A stretch of 64,000 nucleotides of DNA from Pseudisothecium myosuroides (taxonomy: Eukaryota; Streptophyta; Bryopsida; Hypnales; Lembophyllaceae), in the NCBI GenBank assembly GCA_951799445.1, contig OX637287.1, forward strand, positions 49,071,724-49,135,723, given 5' to 3'. The position numbers and the translations under genes are program-made. A model generated the notes under the pieces. The model made no database searches. It saw nothing but the letters and a program-made list of their open reading frames with translations, and was not told the DNA's origin. The first letter of the stretch is position 1; each line of letters starts with the position of its first letter. Positions 1 to 10,673 of this stretch are shown one piece after another.

Positions 1-1975
1 TTTTTGATACCATGTGGATAAACTACAAAAATAGGGTTTAGGACAATCAACCACAGACTCTCATGAATATTGGAAGTACATTTTAGGCAAGAATCTAGAT
101 TGTACGGTTTTAGAAAGCGGTTGAAATTAGATGTAATTACCTTACAAGCCTCTTAAAATGTGACCATTTTATGCCCTTTACATTACAACCGTTTCAAAAA
201 AATATGGTGGCAATTTTGGAAGAACTTAGAGGCACTTTAGGGTTGACTACTTCAAAAATACATAAATAATTCATATTTTGACCAAAAAAAATTTGATTCT
301 ACTTCCTAGCTATTCTTATTAATATGTATTCAAAAATATATACTTCAAAATTGAGGTTTCTAAGGATAAATATGGATACATATGTATGGATACAAATACC
401 TTCTTATGGTGTGGATATAGAAATAGATATGTATTATCTCATGTTTTTTTATCACTTGACTTGAACATCTAGAATTAACTCTATGAGTCATAAAATATTG
501 CCCATACTTGGTTTAGTTTTAGTTTTTTTATTTTTTATTCTAAAATGGATTTTGATTTTGATTCAATTTGTAACTTTTTTTTGAAATGACAAAAAGGCAT
601 AATTGCATTATCTTGAATATTTTGGATCAATAAGTGTCCCAAGTTGGAGTTGAAAAATGTTGTAAAATTATCAAGATATCATTGCACAATAAAAAACAAG
701 TATTTGTCACTAATACAATGTTCAAACTCTCCAATACTCCTATGGAAGTCTAATCACCAAATTTTTGCCCATGAATCTCTTTGAAGATTGTGATTCTATA
801 ATGTCTTCTCATCATACTTATATTTACAAGATGAAGATGTATTTTGAATTGGGATTTTATAGAACAATTAGTTGAAATAGCCCACTTTCCTAGTACTACT
901 TCATTTGATATAGATTTTCTAATCCTTGCTATCCATTTAGTTGGTGACCATAAGGTTATTGGCGTAAGTGATATCATCTATTGAGTTACTAATACAAGGA
1001 AAAACAAAGACATCAAAACATCATCTAGGTGTACTTTAGGTAGGCACGACAATATCTTTTTTGCACACAAACAACATTCAACACAAAACGTGAAAGAGCA
1101 TAAACTTCATGATTTCTATAGGACATTATAAAAAAAATTAGAGCCTTGCAAAGGGCTGCAAGTTTTTCATTTTTGACACTCTTGCGGTGTAAATACAAAA
1201 ATATTAAAAAATATATATGTTTTAATTATTTTTTTGGAAAAAAAATTAAAAAATTAAAAAATCGCCAATATGATGTGGCACTAGTAGTGCCACGTCAGAT
1301 TTTTTTTCTTCTTCTATAATTACACTGCTGCCATGCAAACTCGTGGTCTCTTCGAGGCTTGAAATTTATCCTAATGAAGGACATTCCTCCAAGTATTCCT
1401 CTGCCAAAGACAAGAAATCTATAATCAAACCAAAAAAGATTAAAAACCAAAACAAATAGCTAGATCAAGAAGATTGCAAGTGTTTTATGAGATACAAGTT
1501 GTGCAAAAAGAATTATTGAAAACAAAATTAGCAATAATCTCCAAGACTTGGTTTAGTGACACTCAAGTTGTTTTCAAATTGCCTTGAGTTCAATATTTTC
1601 TTATGTTATGCCATGAAATTTCTTCAAAGAAATCTAAGATCTTTTGAAAGATTAAGAAATCGTAGGGGTTATTATAATGGTTTGAGAAATTTCATGTATA
1701 GTTTTAAGTAGCTACACAAAAGTATTATAAAAGTCACCTAAGATTTAGGTGGATATTCCTATTCTTCTAAGAAGGTTTGACTTGACACACTTTCATCCAC
1801 ATCCACACCAACTCGTAGGTGTAGATTGCTTCTAAAACACAAAACATTTGGAGAAGCCCAAATTTATGTAGTATTGGGTAGTCTTGACATTCCAACTACT
1901 TCAAATGATTCTAAAGTCATAGAAAAGGTTGAAAATGCCAGAAGGCAAAAAAATAGGGTGCTATATAGAGGTCTA
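1..1975 (+). repeat. Dispersed repeat R, left copy (direct repeat of 5539-7402)
   Basis: About 1.9 kb of AT-rich DNA aligns colinearly with 5539-7402. Shared landmarks include TTTTAGGCAAGAATCTAGAT near 90 and 5620, GGTGTACTTTAGGTAGGCA near 1030 and 6710, and CAAGTATTCCTCTGCCAAAG near 1390. Similarity stops near 1975, just after CTATATAGAGGT. The left edge may lie outside the window. This copy has an extra ~255 bp at about 1126-1381. I see no intact ORF and no recognisable transposase or reverse transcriptase, so the repeat class is unknown. Confidence 0.8.
1126..1381. repeat. Insertion in repeat R with short palindrome
   Basis: These ~255 bases are in the left R copy and missing from the right copy, where CTATAGGAAAAACATGCCTC reads straight through. 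They contain long A/T runs and a 19-base palindrome at 1275-1293 (GTGGCACTA facing TAGTGCCAC). It could be an insertion in this copy or a deletion in the other. I see no clear terminal repeats or target duplication. Confidence 0.5.
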
Positions 1976-3399
1976 CAATAATTTCAATAAAACTGGAACT
2001 TCAAACTTCATCCAAACATCCATCCTTGTATTAGTTGGAGGTCATGTCAATCTCAAGCTCTTTGCCAACCTTTCTTTTTTTACTTTTAGAGAAAGTACCA
2101 AGATGGCGATCACTTCAAATCTGGTGAAGCATTGTATTTCTTACATTCATCCATCTTTTGGACCAAAAATCACATTTCAATCATGTTCATGCGCTAATTC
2201 ATCCTCTGTCAATTGATTGCAAATATGGATAGTGTCTTTTGAGTGGATAGTGAGGGATAGTACAAAAACACAGGCAAAGGTTATCCAATGTTTTTTTTTA
2301 ATGATCCCCCAACCCCAACCCAAGTTACACTACCTGAGTTAGCCAACCCAACCCAAGTTAGCTAATATTAGTAGCTGAAACCCAAAATCCCACATTATGT
2401 AATTTCTAGATGTAATCTGGAAACCAAACGATATGGGTTAATGCTTTCGTATTTTTTGTATCCATCCATCCATCCATATATATGTTGGTATCCGTATCCA
2501 TACCCTTGTTTATGTACTTACCATATAACCGTATGTATGTATGTACTATATTAGTATTTCAATCAACAGCAAGGGAGAAGGTTTTTTTTTTTTTCTCAAA
2601 ATTAATCAACAGCCGAGGTCAACAGGAAGGGGGAAGGGGGGAAGGGGGAGCGGTTGTGTTTCTGTTTCAGACATATCAATTTCCCAAATTAAAACTTAAA
2701 TCAACGGTTGTGGAATGCACACCAACAGTAGCAAAGAGACGACAGCAATTGACCCAATTTTGAGAGTGGGGCATCAGACCAGCATTTCCTGTCATCACAG
2801 GAGATAGTCACACAATCAAATCCTTTTCATCTGAGGTTTAGAGTTTCACTCATTAGTTTTACAGCTCCATGTCATTTCTTGAACCCCGCCAGACTGATAG
2901 CTCCATCTCAAAATTGGGGCGGGTGTGGAATGCACACCAACAGTAGCAAAGAGACGGCAGCAATTGAAGACCATTGCAGCAAACTATTGTCCTTACTGTT
3001 ACTCCGTCCTCTGAGCCTGCCTGAGGAGCGCAACAATGTTTCGCAGTATGTGTTAAGAATTTGGTGCATTTTGGGTGATTCATGCTTGTTACGCATTCGA
3101 TTTCATAGTATGTTGGATGTTCAGCACTTTGGAATGTTGTGCAGGCCATTGATTGAATTGGTGTTCTGCTCTGGGGTGCAGGATCTGAGCCTGAAACGTC
3201 GAGAGTGACAAAACCAAGAGGTTTGAGTTTCAGGACTCTGCGTTCCCAACAATCCTTTGATTTCTTCTTCTTGTTTGGGTTCAGCTGCTTGTGATGAGAT
3301 TCAAGAATTGTTAGGAGATGACACTTACTTACAATTGGGGCACTTGAGAATTTCAAGAATGCGACCCTAATCTTGGCATCTTTCCGTTGTGCAGGGTCG
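1976..3399. other. Upstream region of the F-box gene
   Basis: This stretch has no supported coding region. It holds TATCCA/CATCC-rich simple sequence (2455-2520), a purine-rich run (2620-2650), and a duplicated ~42-base block at 2711-2754 and 2930-2971 (AATGCACACCAACAGTAGCA in each). The second half is less AT-rich and probably includes the F-box leader. A 3' splice site, GTTGTGCAG at 3386-3394, lies just before the start codon, so a leader intron is likely. Confidence 0.4.
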
Positions 3400-4929
3400 A
3401 TGGACATGAACGCTTCCATATGGAGTGAGCTCCCGTTTGAAATGGTGGGACATGTGTTGTCTTTCTTGCTTTTGCCCGATGTGTGCAGAAACCGCACTGT
3501 GTGCAAGGAATGGAACCAGCTTATCCTCAGTGACAAATTTGCTGCTCTGCATGGACAACACGCGAGGCGACGTCGAGCTCCATCTTTTATTGCCATGAAT
3601 TTGAGGCATCAAAATGAAGAAAATAAAGGAGTTTGGTGCTGCCTCGACTTGAGCGCCAGACGGTGGTGCGAGTACACTCATTGTAATTTATGAAAACTTG
3701 CATTGATTTTGGCATGTATTGGATGCAAATGTTATGCACTGTTCGTTTGGTTTTGAGATATTCAAGAAACAAAGCGCCTTTTCATGGGCTGAAAACCAAG
3801 ATTGCTTTTTATGAATGCAATTTTGGCACACAATTTGTAAGTTGCAACCTATGCAGTCGGTTTAGTGTTTTACCACATCATGTTTGACCTAATTTCATGC
3901 AGGTACACATTCGACGAAGATGATTGTAACTTTGGTCCGTTTGTTCCTGAGGTTCAATCCATGGACGGGGGTTTGGTGTGCCGTTTGCGGCTGGCGAATC
4001 CTCAGGAGCTGGCGTATGCTCAGCCCTCTTCTGAGCACCATTCCATCATTGTCCATAACGTGAAAGGCTTGACAAGCGTAATCCTGCCAGAAATTGCGCG
4101 ACATTTGAACTCTTCAGATGATCCCAAACTGCTTATGGTCGCAGACAGCACGTCCTTCAAGATTTTCCTCATCAACGACAACCACTCTGGTACGAAGATT
4201 CTGGTCGATCCTCTTCTCACGTCCGAGGAACGGTTGAAGATTCAGTATGACCCCTTGATCCAGATGTATGATTCTGCCACTTGTGAATGGAAAAGCATCG
4301 TCAACACGTCGTGGGTCATTGAGCATGATGGACTTGGGTGCATCATTAGCATCGTCATGTACCAAGGTTTTTTGTACGTTCTATTTCTAGGGTACAGCTT
4401 TGATGAACATTCAGTCTGGAGGCTGCTGAGGTACAATCTCACGGGGGAGTCATGGGAAAATGTGGACATGTGCACCAATAGCTCCATCTGTTCTTCGCTT
4501 GCTGTCAGCAACGACTGCTTGTTTCTGGTGCAATGGTGCGAGGAGGAATGTTCAAATGACGGCATGTCTGAGGAGTGGTTTTTGGAAGTACGGGAGATAA
4601 GAACCCGTGATATGACGCAAGAGACGGTGCTGAAGCTATCAAAGGCAGATGTGGTGGCGAGTTTTGACATCGAAACTGGGTCCCCGTTTGATATCAGACA
4701 GTTCGGGAGCTGCGAGTTGCTTGAAATAATTGTCATTGGGTTCGAAAGCTCTCTGTTTTTCATGTCACAGGCATCTGGGAAGTCGAAATTATTTGACTTG
4801 GTGACTCGTTCCTGGGATCATGGCTTGCCTTCGAATCCTTTGGGGCAAGTGCATGTAGAGGATATATATAGTCATCCATGGATTGGGAAGCACATGAATC
4901 TTCTTCTGCCTTGGAACACAGATTGGTGA
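3400..4929 (+). CDS. F-box protein, two exons
   Basis: Exons 3400-3671 and 3903-4929 join in phase (GA|G at the border, GT...AG) to give 432 residues. An N-terminal F-box lies at about residues 6-48 (WSELPFEMVGHVLSFL, then VCRNRTVCKEW). F-box proteins bind SKP1 in SCF ubiquitin ligases and recruit a substrate. The remaining ~370 residues resemble the beta-propeller/kelch-like C-terminus of plant F-box proteins (for example SVWRLLRYNLTGESWENV), but I see no clean kelch repeats, so the substrate is unknown. The start chosen is the first ATG in frame after a probable leader-intron acceptor. The gene sits alone between two direct copies of repeat R. It is open throughout. Confidence 0.85.
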
Positions 4930-5538
4930 CTGCAAGGTGCCTTATGGCGTGCCAAAGCTGTGCAGAAGCTCCAGTGAAAGGTTGAAATTCAGGTAATAGC
5001 TGAGCATATGTTCTCTGGTTGCAACGAGCTCTTGTTATGGTGAAGAGCGTGCATGGTGCGAGGGATTGGTTGGTGTGGCAGTTTCACTTCATGCGACTGG
5101 AGGTCGACTTTGAAGTGTACTGTACATGACAAGTTTTGTGCGGGACTTTTTCTTGAAGATATCAGCAATTAGTATTTGCAATTCAAAACTTTGAAGTTAC
5201 AAACTCTGTAAATAGCCACAGGAAATTAAATACTTTTGCTGCAAGGCTTTTGACATTTTTGATGTCCCCATTACTCAAAGCACTTCCTGGTAGTGAGAGT
5301 ACTAAGTGAGTTTTGAATTGGATTGGTAAATCTATTGCTGTAGGGGTTTGTAAGAAAATAGATCGAGGATATGATAATATGGAAGGTGACACTGAACTGG
5401 GACAGGTACAGTATAAGGTAACTACACCTAGAAGTCACAGGTAAGCAATTCAGCATGGTTCCCATTATTATATTGAAAAGCTTTTTGTGGGGTGCTCTTG
5501 GCAGTCAAAAGGAGATTCTAGATTCTTTTAGAAAGCAT
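4930..5538. other. F-box 3' region
   Basis: Moderate-GC sequence follows the F-box stop for about 250 bases and is probably 3' UTR. It then becomes AT-rich up to the start of the right R copy. I see nothing else. Confidence 0.3.
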
Positions 5539-7402
5539 TTTTTGGACACTGTGAATAAACTACGGAAATAGGGTTCAGGGCAACCAACCATAGACTTTCA
5601 TGAATAGTGGAAGTACATTTTAGGCAAGAATCTAGATTGTGCGGTTTTAGAAAGTGGTTGAAATTAGATGTAGTTACCTTGCATGCCTATTAGAGTGTGA
5701 CCATTTTATGCCCTTGACATTGCAATTGTTTCAAAAAATATGGTGGCAATTTAGGTGAGTCGCACGACCATTATAGAATCATTTTCTATCCGTTTTGGAA
5801 GAACTTAGAGGCATTGAAGGGCTCTAGTGTTGACCACCTAAAAAATTCATTAACAATTCATATTTTGAAGAAAAAAAATCTGATTCCACTTCCTAGCTGT
5901 TCCTATTAATATGTACTCAAAAATATATACTCAAAATTGCTAGCCAATGCATTAGTCCTAGAAAACAGGACTCCTTCAAAGAAAGAAATTCACCTTTCAC
6001 TTCAAAATTGAGTCCGTTCATAAGGATAAATATGGATACATATGTACAAATACAAATACCTTTTTATGGTGTGAATTAATTCTATGAGTTATGAAGTATT
6101 GCCCATATTTGGTCTATTTTTTTTTTTTTAATAATTTATTCTACATTGGATTTGGATTTGGATTCAATTTGTAATTTTTTTGAAATGACAAAAAGGCATA
6201 ATTGCATTATTTAGAATATTTTGAATCAATGAGTGTCCTAAGTTGGAGTTGAAAAATGTTGTAAAATTATCACAATATCATCTCAGAATAAAGAACAAAT
6301 ATTTCTCACTAATCAATGTAAGTTACAATGTTCAAACTCTCCAACACTCTTATGGAAGTCTAATCACCAAATTTTTGCCCATGAATCTCTTTAAAGATTG
6401 TGACTCAATAATGTCTTCTCATCATATACTTATATTTACAAGATGAAGATGTATTTCGAATTGCGGTTTTATAGAAAATTAGTTGAAGTAGCCCACTTCC
6501 CTAGTACTCTCTCAATTTGATATAGATTTTCTAATCCTTGCTATCTATTTAGTTGGTGACCATAAGGTTTTTGTATATAAATCTTTTGTAGTCCTCTATC
6601 TATTGTATTATGACAAAAGTTATCTAATATGAAAATACTATTAGAGTAAGTGATATCATCTATTGAGTTAATAATAAAAGAAAAAACAAAGACATCAAAA
6701 TGTCACCTAGGTGTACTTTAGGTAGGCATGACAATATCTTCTTTGCTTACAAACAACATTCAACACAAAAGGTAAAAGAGCATAAACTTCATAATCTCTA
6801 TAGGAAAAACATGCCTCCAAGTATTCCTCTACCAAAGACAAGAAATCGATATTCAAACCAAAGAAGACTAAAAGCCAAAACAAATAGCTAGATTAAGAAG
6901 ATTGCAAGTGTTTTATGAGATACAAGTTGTGCAAAAAGAATTATTGAAAACAAAATTAGTAATAATCTCCAAGACTTGGTTTAGTAAGACTCAAGTTTCC
7001 TTCAAATTGCCTTCAACATTTTCTTATGTTATCATATTATGCCATAAAGTTTTCCAAAGAAATCTAAAATCTCTTACGAGACTAAAAAACTATAGGGATT
7101 ATTATGATGGTTTGAAAAATCTCATGTATAGTTTCAAATAGCTACACAAAAATATTGTAAAAGTCACCGAAGATTTAGAGGGATATTTCTATTCTTCTAA
7201 AAAGGTTTGACTTGACACACTCTCATGCACATCCACACCAACTTGTATGGTGTAGATTGGTTCTAAAACACAAACCATTCAAAGAGGCCGAAATTTATGT
7301 GGTATAGGCGGTAGTCTTAACATTCCAACTTCTCCAAGTGATTCTAAACTCATAGAAAAGGTTGAAAGTGCCAAAAGACAAAATAGGGTACTATATAGAG
7401 GT
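5539..7402 (+). repeat. Dispersed repeat R, right copy
   Basis: Direct-orientation copy of 1-1975, starting at TTTTTGGACAC and ending near CTATATAGAGGT. Relative to the left copy it has small extra blocks near 5760-5800, 5940-6010 and 6570-6650, and lacks the 1126-1381 segment. Divergence is moderate, with many scattered substitutions, so the duplication is not recent. The short ORFs inside (6700-6891, 6902-7141) match equivalent, more broken frames in the left copy but no family I recognise. Confidence 0.8.
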
Positions 7403-8158
7403 TTGAGATGTCCTTTAACATGATGTAGAATGTACGTCTTTAACATCTTATATTTAAATCTTGATGTCAAGTGGCATTGTATAATAGAGTCAAAAACAAT
7501 TTCATAAACAAGGAAATTGATTTAAAGAGGTGGTCAACAATCTTAGACAATCCTCAAGTGAGTGTTGGATGTAGCTATGAGTTCATTGGAAAATAATCTA
7601 AGACTTTTTGAAGTGATCATGTACAAATTTAGATTCAGCTCTATATACAATGGAGTGGAATTGCAAATCTACAAAGATATATAAAAATAAAAAAAAGTCT
7701 TTATAGACTCATATATGTGCATTGAGAAATTCAAGTTTATGCTTTAGTCTATTGTAATTAGAAGGAAGTGAACAAATTGTTCATATATTTGAATCCCTTT
7801 TCAATTGCGAGTAAGGTCCAAAAATTTCAATAACACCAACAAGACTCAAATATTTGGGATTTTTTATGCTTACAAGACAGGGTCATTGCACATAGTATAA
7901 GAACTCATTGATAATAAATCTCACATACAGGCAACATTGAATCTGACAATGTAATGAAAAAATACGTTCAATCCTGTCCTCGGCCCCCCCACTCATCAAA
8001 AATCTATAGTTGTCAATTTGGAAAGAGAAAATTTGAACCCCTCCTTCTTTGTCATTGATCTTCAACAACAACAAAACATTGATACTAATACGATTACCTA
8101 ATATTGATACAGAATACTATGAACACAATATATACAGATATTATATATGGAATATTAA
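7403..8158. other. AT-rich intergenic DNA
   Basis: No coding region or structured repeat is visible. The last ~80 bases are ATATTGATAC-type simple sequence, which continues after the element at 8159-9037. That element therefore seems to have inserted into it. Confidence 0.3.
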
Positions 8159-9037
8159 CCCTTTAGTGACCGGTCGACCACTTTTTGGTTGATTTTTGGA
8201 CTCTCAGTCTAATATTGTTCAAAATACATTTGATCACAAAAATCTCAAAGAGGAATGCAATTAGAATGTCTTTGTGCGCTTCAAACAAAACCAATTTCAA
8301 GAGAATTGGAGCATTGATGAATTAGCTATGAGGTTGCAAACTCAAATGGCCTGGACCTTTAAATGGGAAGTGTTCAACAAAAATACAAAAAAATATCAAC
8401 CAAATTGTGAGATTTTTTTGTAACTTGATGTCTTGACAAGGTATAAGTGTTGCTTTATAATCTCATGAATGCCCAAAGTAAACTTATGCATTGATATTTA
8501 TGTAGCGCAAATTCTAAAGAGTCATTCAAGTCATCGATTTTTGAAAATTAAGGAAAGCAACTCAAACTCCAACAAGGCTCTAGAAGCAAACATGATTTAG
8601 AGGTACATTTCACTTTCTTCAATGTACCAAATCTACACATTTTAGAAGGGTATTCATTTTGATGACCACATATGACCATTTTTTGTGAACTTCAAAAATT
8701 TGTAACTAATTTCACAAAGCTTGAAAAAATATGAAACGACTTGGATTAGATGCCTATTCTACTTGTCTTCGAGGAAAATTTATTAAAAAGTATTTAAAGA
8801 TGTTTCACCTCCACAAAATTCAATTTTAGCCCTTAAAAGGTTGATTTATGGACCTCCTACCTTATTTATAGCAATTTGTACCGTTGGATGAGTTTGATTT
8901 TTTGTTAGGTTGAAGAATCTCCCTTATGGAAACACCTTGTACAGTTTGATCTAAGACTACATCTTTAGAATGGCCACAAAATTCATATTCTTGAAAAACT
9001 ACGCCCGCCCCCCAAATCAACCATGGTCACTAAAGGG
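8159..9037. mobile_element. TTAA-flanked element with CCC...GGG ends (piggyBac-like MITE, copy B1)
   Basis: An 879-bp segment bounded by TTAA on both sides (8155-8158 and 9038-9041). It has perfect 13-base inverted termini, CCCTTTAGTGACC and GGTCACTAAAGGG, and a second inverted match, GGTTGATTT, further in. TTAA target sites and CCC/GGG ends are hallmarks of the piggyBac superfamily. No transposase frame is present, so the copy is non-autonomous. Similar ends recur at 40.5, 46.5, 47.6, 51.8, 54.4 and 58.9 kb. Confidence 0.65.
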
Positions 9038-9283
9038 TTAATATGGTATGATGTACAAATATAAGTATTGATATAAGATACTGAATACTTGTACTATGTC
9101 AAAATATGTATACGGAATATTGACAACATATAGATACGTGTACTATTTCGATATTCCATATCAATTGCATTTAGAACAACTTCTCAAAAAATATAAATAT
9201 GTGGAGGGGTGGGTTATTTGTTATGGAGTATTTCACAAGTGACTTCATTTCACAAGGGAGTGAATTTGTCACATTGTCTGCTA

Positions 9284-10104
9284 CACTAAAATTGGTAAAT
9301 AGTGTTGGCAACACTAATTGTCCCACCTAACACTAATTGTGATTTGCAAGGTTAGTGTTAGATCATTATTTACCAAATCTAACACTATTTTAGCTCGATA
9401 GTAAAATCATATGAATGACAGAGAGAGTCTAAATTTTTATGATGGGAACTAAATGAAATGCTGAAATAGACAATGAGATGCTGAAATGCTGAAATAAATA
9501 ATGAAATGCTGAAATAAATAAATGAAATGCTGAATTGCTGAAATAAATAAATGAAATGCTGAATTGCTGAAAAATGCTGAATTGCTATGAGAAAATGCTG
9601 AATTGCTGAAAAAATGCTGAAAAAATGCTGAAAAATGCTAAAATAAAAAAGTGGCGACCAAAAAAAAAAAAACTATTTTTCAAAGGAAATAGAGGAGAGA
9701 AAGACAAATCCAATGGTGTCATCCAATGTTCAATCACATACATCAAAAAATAGATATAGGCAACGGAAATTTGAAATTTGAAATCAAGCGGCAAAGGAAT
9801 CGACGGGAAACCACGAAGAAGTATATACCCCCCCCCCCCCCCCCCCCGTGGAAGGAGCCTCTTCTTTCACAATGTCTCTACCGAACAAGGAAAAATGAAA
9901 GTTTTCTTAGAGAACGAATTGGACCGCAAGAGGTGTGGAAAACGGCAAGAGGCGGAAAACACAGTTTGCCAGGGAAGGGGCAGATTTTGACGGCGGGAGG
10001 TAAGTGCCCCAACACTATTTATACATAAGTTGGAAAATAGTGTTGGGAGGTAAAAACAGGGAACAACACTAATTATCGCCCAACACTATTTACCAATTTT
10101 AGTG
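9284..10104. mobile_element. CACTA-like non-autonomous element
   Basis: An 821-bp segment starting CACTAAAATTGGTAAATAGT and ending with its inverse at 10080-10104, inverted over about 25 bases. Several short subterminal copies of AACACTATTTACC and AACACTAATTG lie in both orientations near the ends, as is typical of CACTA/EnSpm elements. The interior carries a GAAATGCTGAAATAAATA-type microsatellite (9440-9640) and an 18-base C run (9830-9847). Flanking bases are CTA and TAG, so a 3-bp direct target duplication is not evident. There is no transposase ORF. Confidence 0.55.
9440..9645. repeat. AAATGCTGAA microsatellite
   Basis: Imperfect tandem iterations of GAAATGCTGAAATAAATA and shortened AAAAATGCTG units inside the CACTA-like element. 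Unit length varies from about 10 to 18 bases. Confidence 0.8.
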
Positions 10105-10249
10105 TAGTGAGGGCTCCAGCTCAATCACTGCAACAAGCCTACACTTTAGCAATGAACAAGCTGTCAAATTAAAGAGAATTGTCACATACTCTCATTTCCA
10201 TATACTGTGACTGCATTTTCGTATTGATTTGGGTCCCTCTGGGGAGGGG

Positions 10250-10445
10250 AGAGGGCTGCGCCAGCCAAGGAAGTAGTGCAAGACCAAGGCGACATTCGCG
10301 AGTCCGGGCAACAAGCTGCCGGATGGACCCGCACCCGCTGAAAAATTAGATTAATATCATGGGACTCGATGAGCCCCGTATCAGATATTAAACTGATAAG
10401 AACAGATACTACACTTGATCTTAGCCAAAAGGCCGAGAAAGGTAT
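10250..10445 (-). ncRNA. U2: U2 spliceosomal snRNA
   Basis: The minus strand from 10445 begins ATACCTTTCTCGGCCTTTTG and continues GCTAAGATCAAGTGTAGTAT. This is the near-invariant 5' end of U2, including the GUAGUA branch-point recognition sequence, followed by TATCAGTTTAATATCTGATA (stem IIa region). An AATTTTTC Sm-type site and a variable 3' stem-loop half follow, ending near GGCTGGCGCAGCCCTC. The 3' end is set at ~196 nt, the usual U2 length, and could be a few bases off. U2 base-pairs with the intron branch site in the spliceosome. Confidence 0.95.
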
Positions 10446-10470
10446 GCCTCTCATCTCCCAACCCAGCGCT

Positions 10471-10515
10471 CATATACCCCAAGTCCCACCATGAATATCA
10501 CAAACCATATGGGAC
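10471..10515 (-). promoter_or_regulatory. U2 promoter: USE and TATA box
   Basis: Reading the minus strand, GTCCCATATGG lies at 10515-10505 (-70 to -60). It matches the plant snRNA upstream sequence element RTCCCACATCG at nine of eleven positions. A TATATG TATA box lies at 10476-10471 (about -31 to -26). The ~28-base gap between them is the spacing used by plant snRNA genes transcribed by RNA polymerase II. Confidence 0.75.
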
Positions 10516-10673
10516 AACCTACTCCAGAAACACTACTCTCAAGAAACTCGATTTCAGGGTCACCCTGGTGGACGTCCTCTCCAATTTCAGCTCAGGTGAT
10601 TGGAATTTGCACAAACAAAATTGAATTTCTGACATCTGGTGACGTTACCTATTTCTGTAAACTCACAACTCAT

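Noticed and set aside
2482..2763. Plus-strand ORF upstream of the F-box gene
   Set aside because: Low-complexity translation of simple sequence and a purine run; no family.
9726..10028. Proline-rich ORFs across the C run at 9830-9847
   Set aside because: They come from translating a homopolymer inside the CACTA-like element. No family and no splice support.
10182..10454. Open frame of 90 codons on the minus strand over the U2 gene
   Set aside because: It coincides with the U2 snRNA and its promoter. U2 conservation explains the sequence, and the protein has no family.
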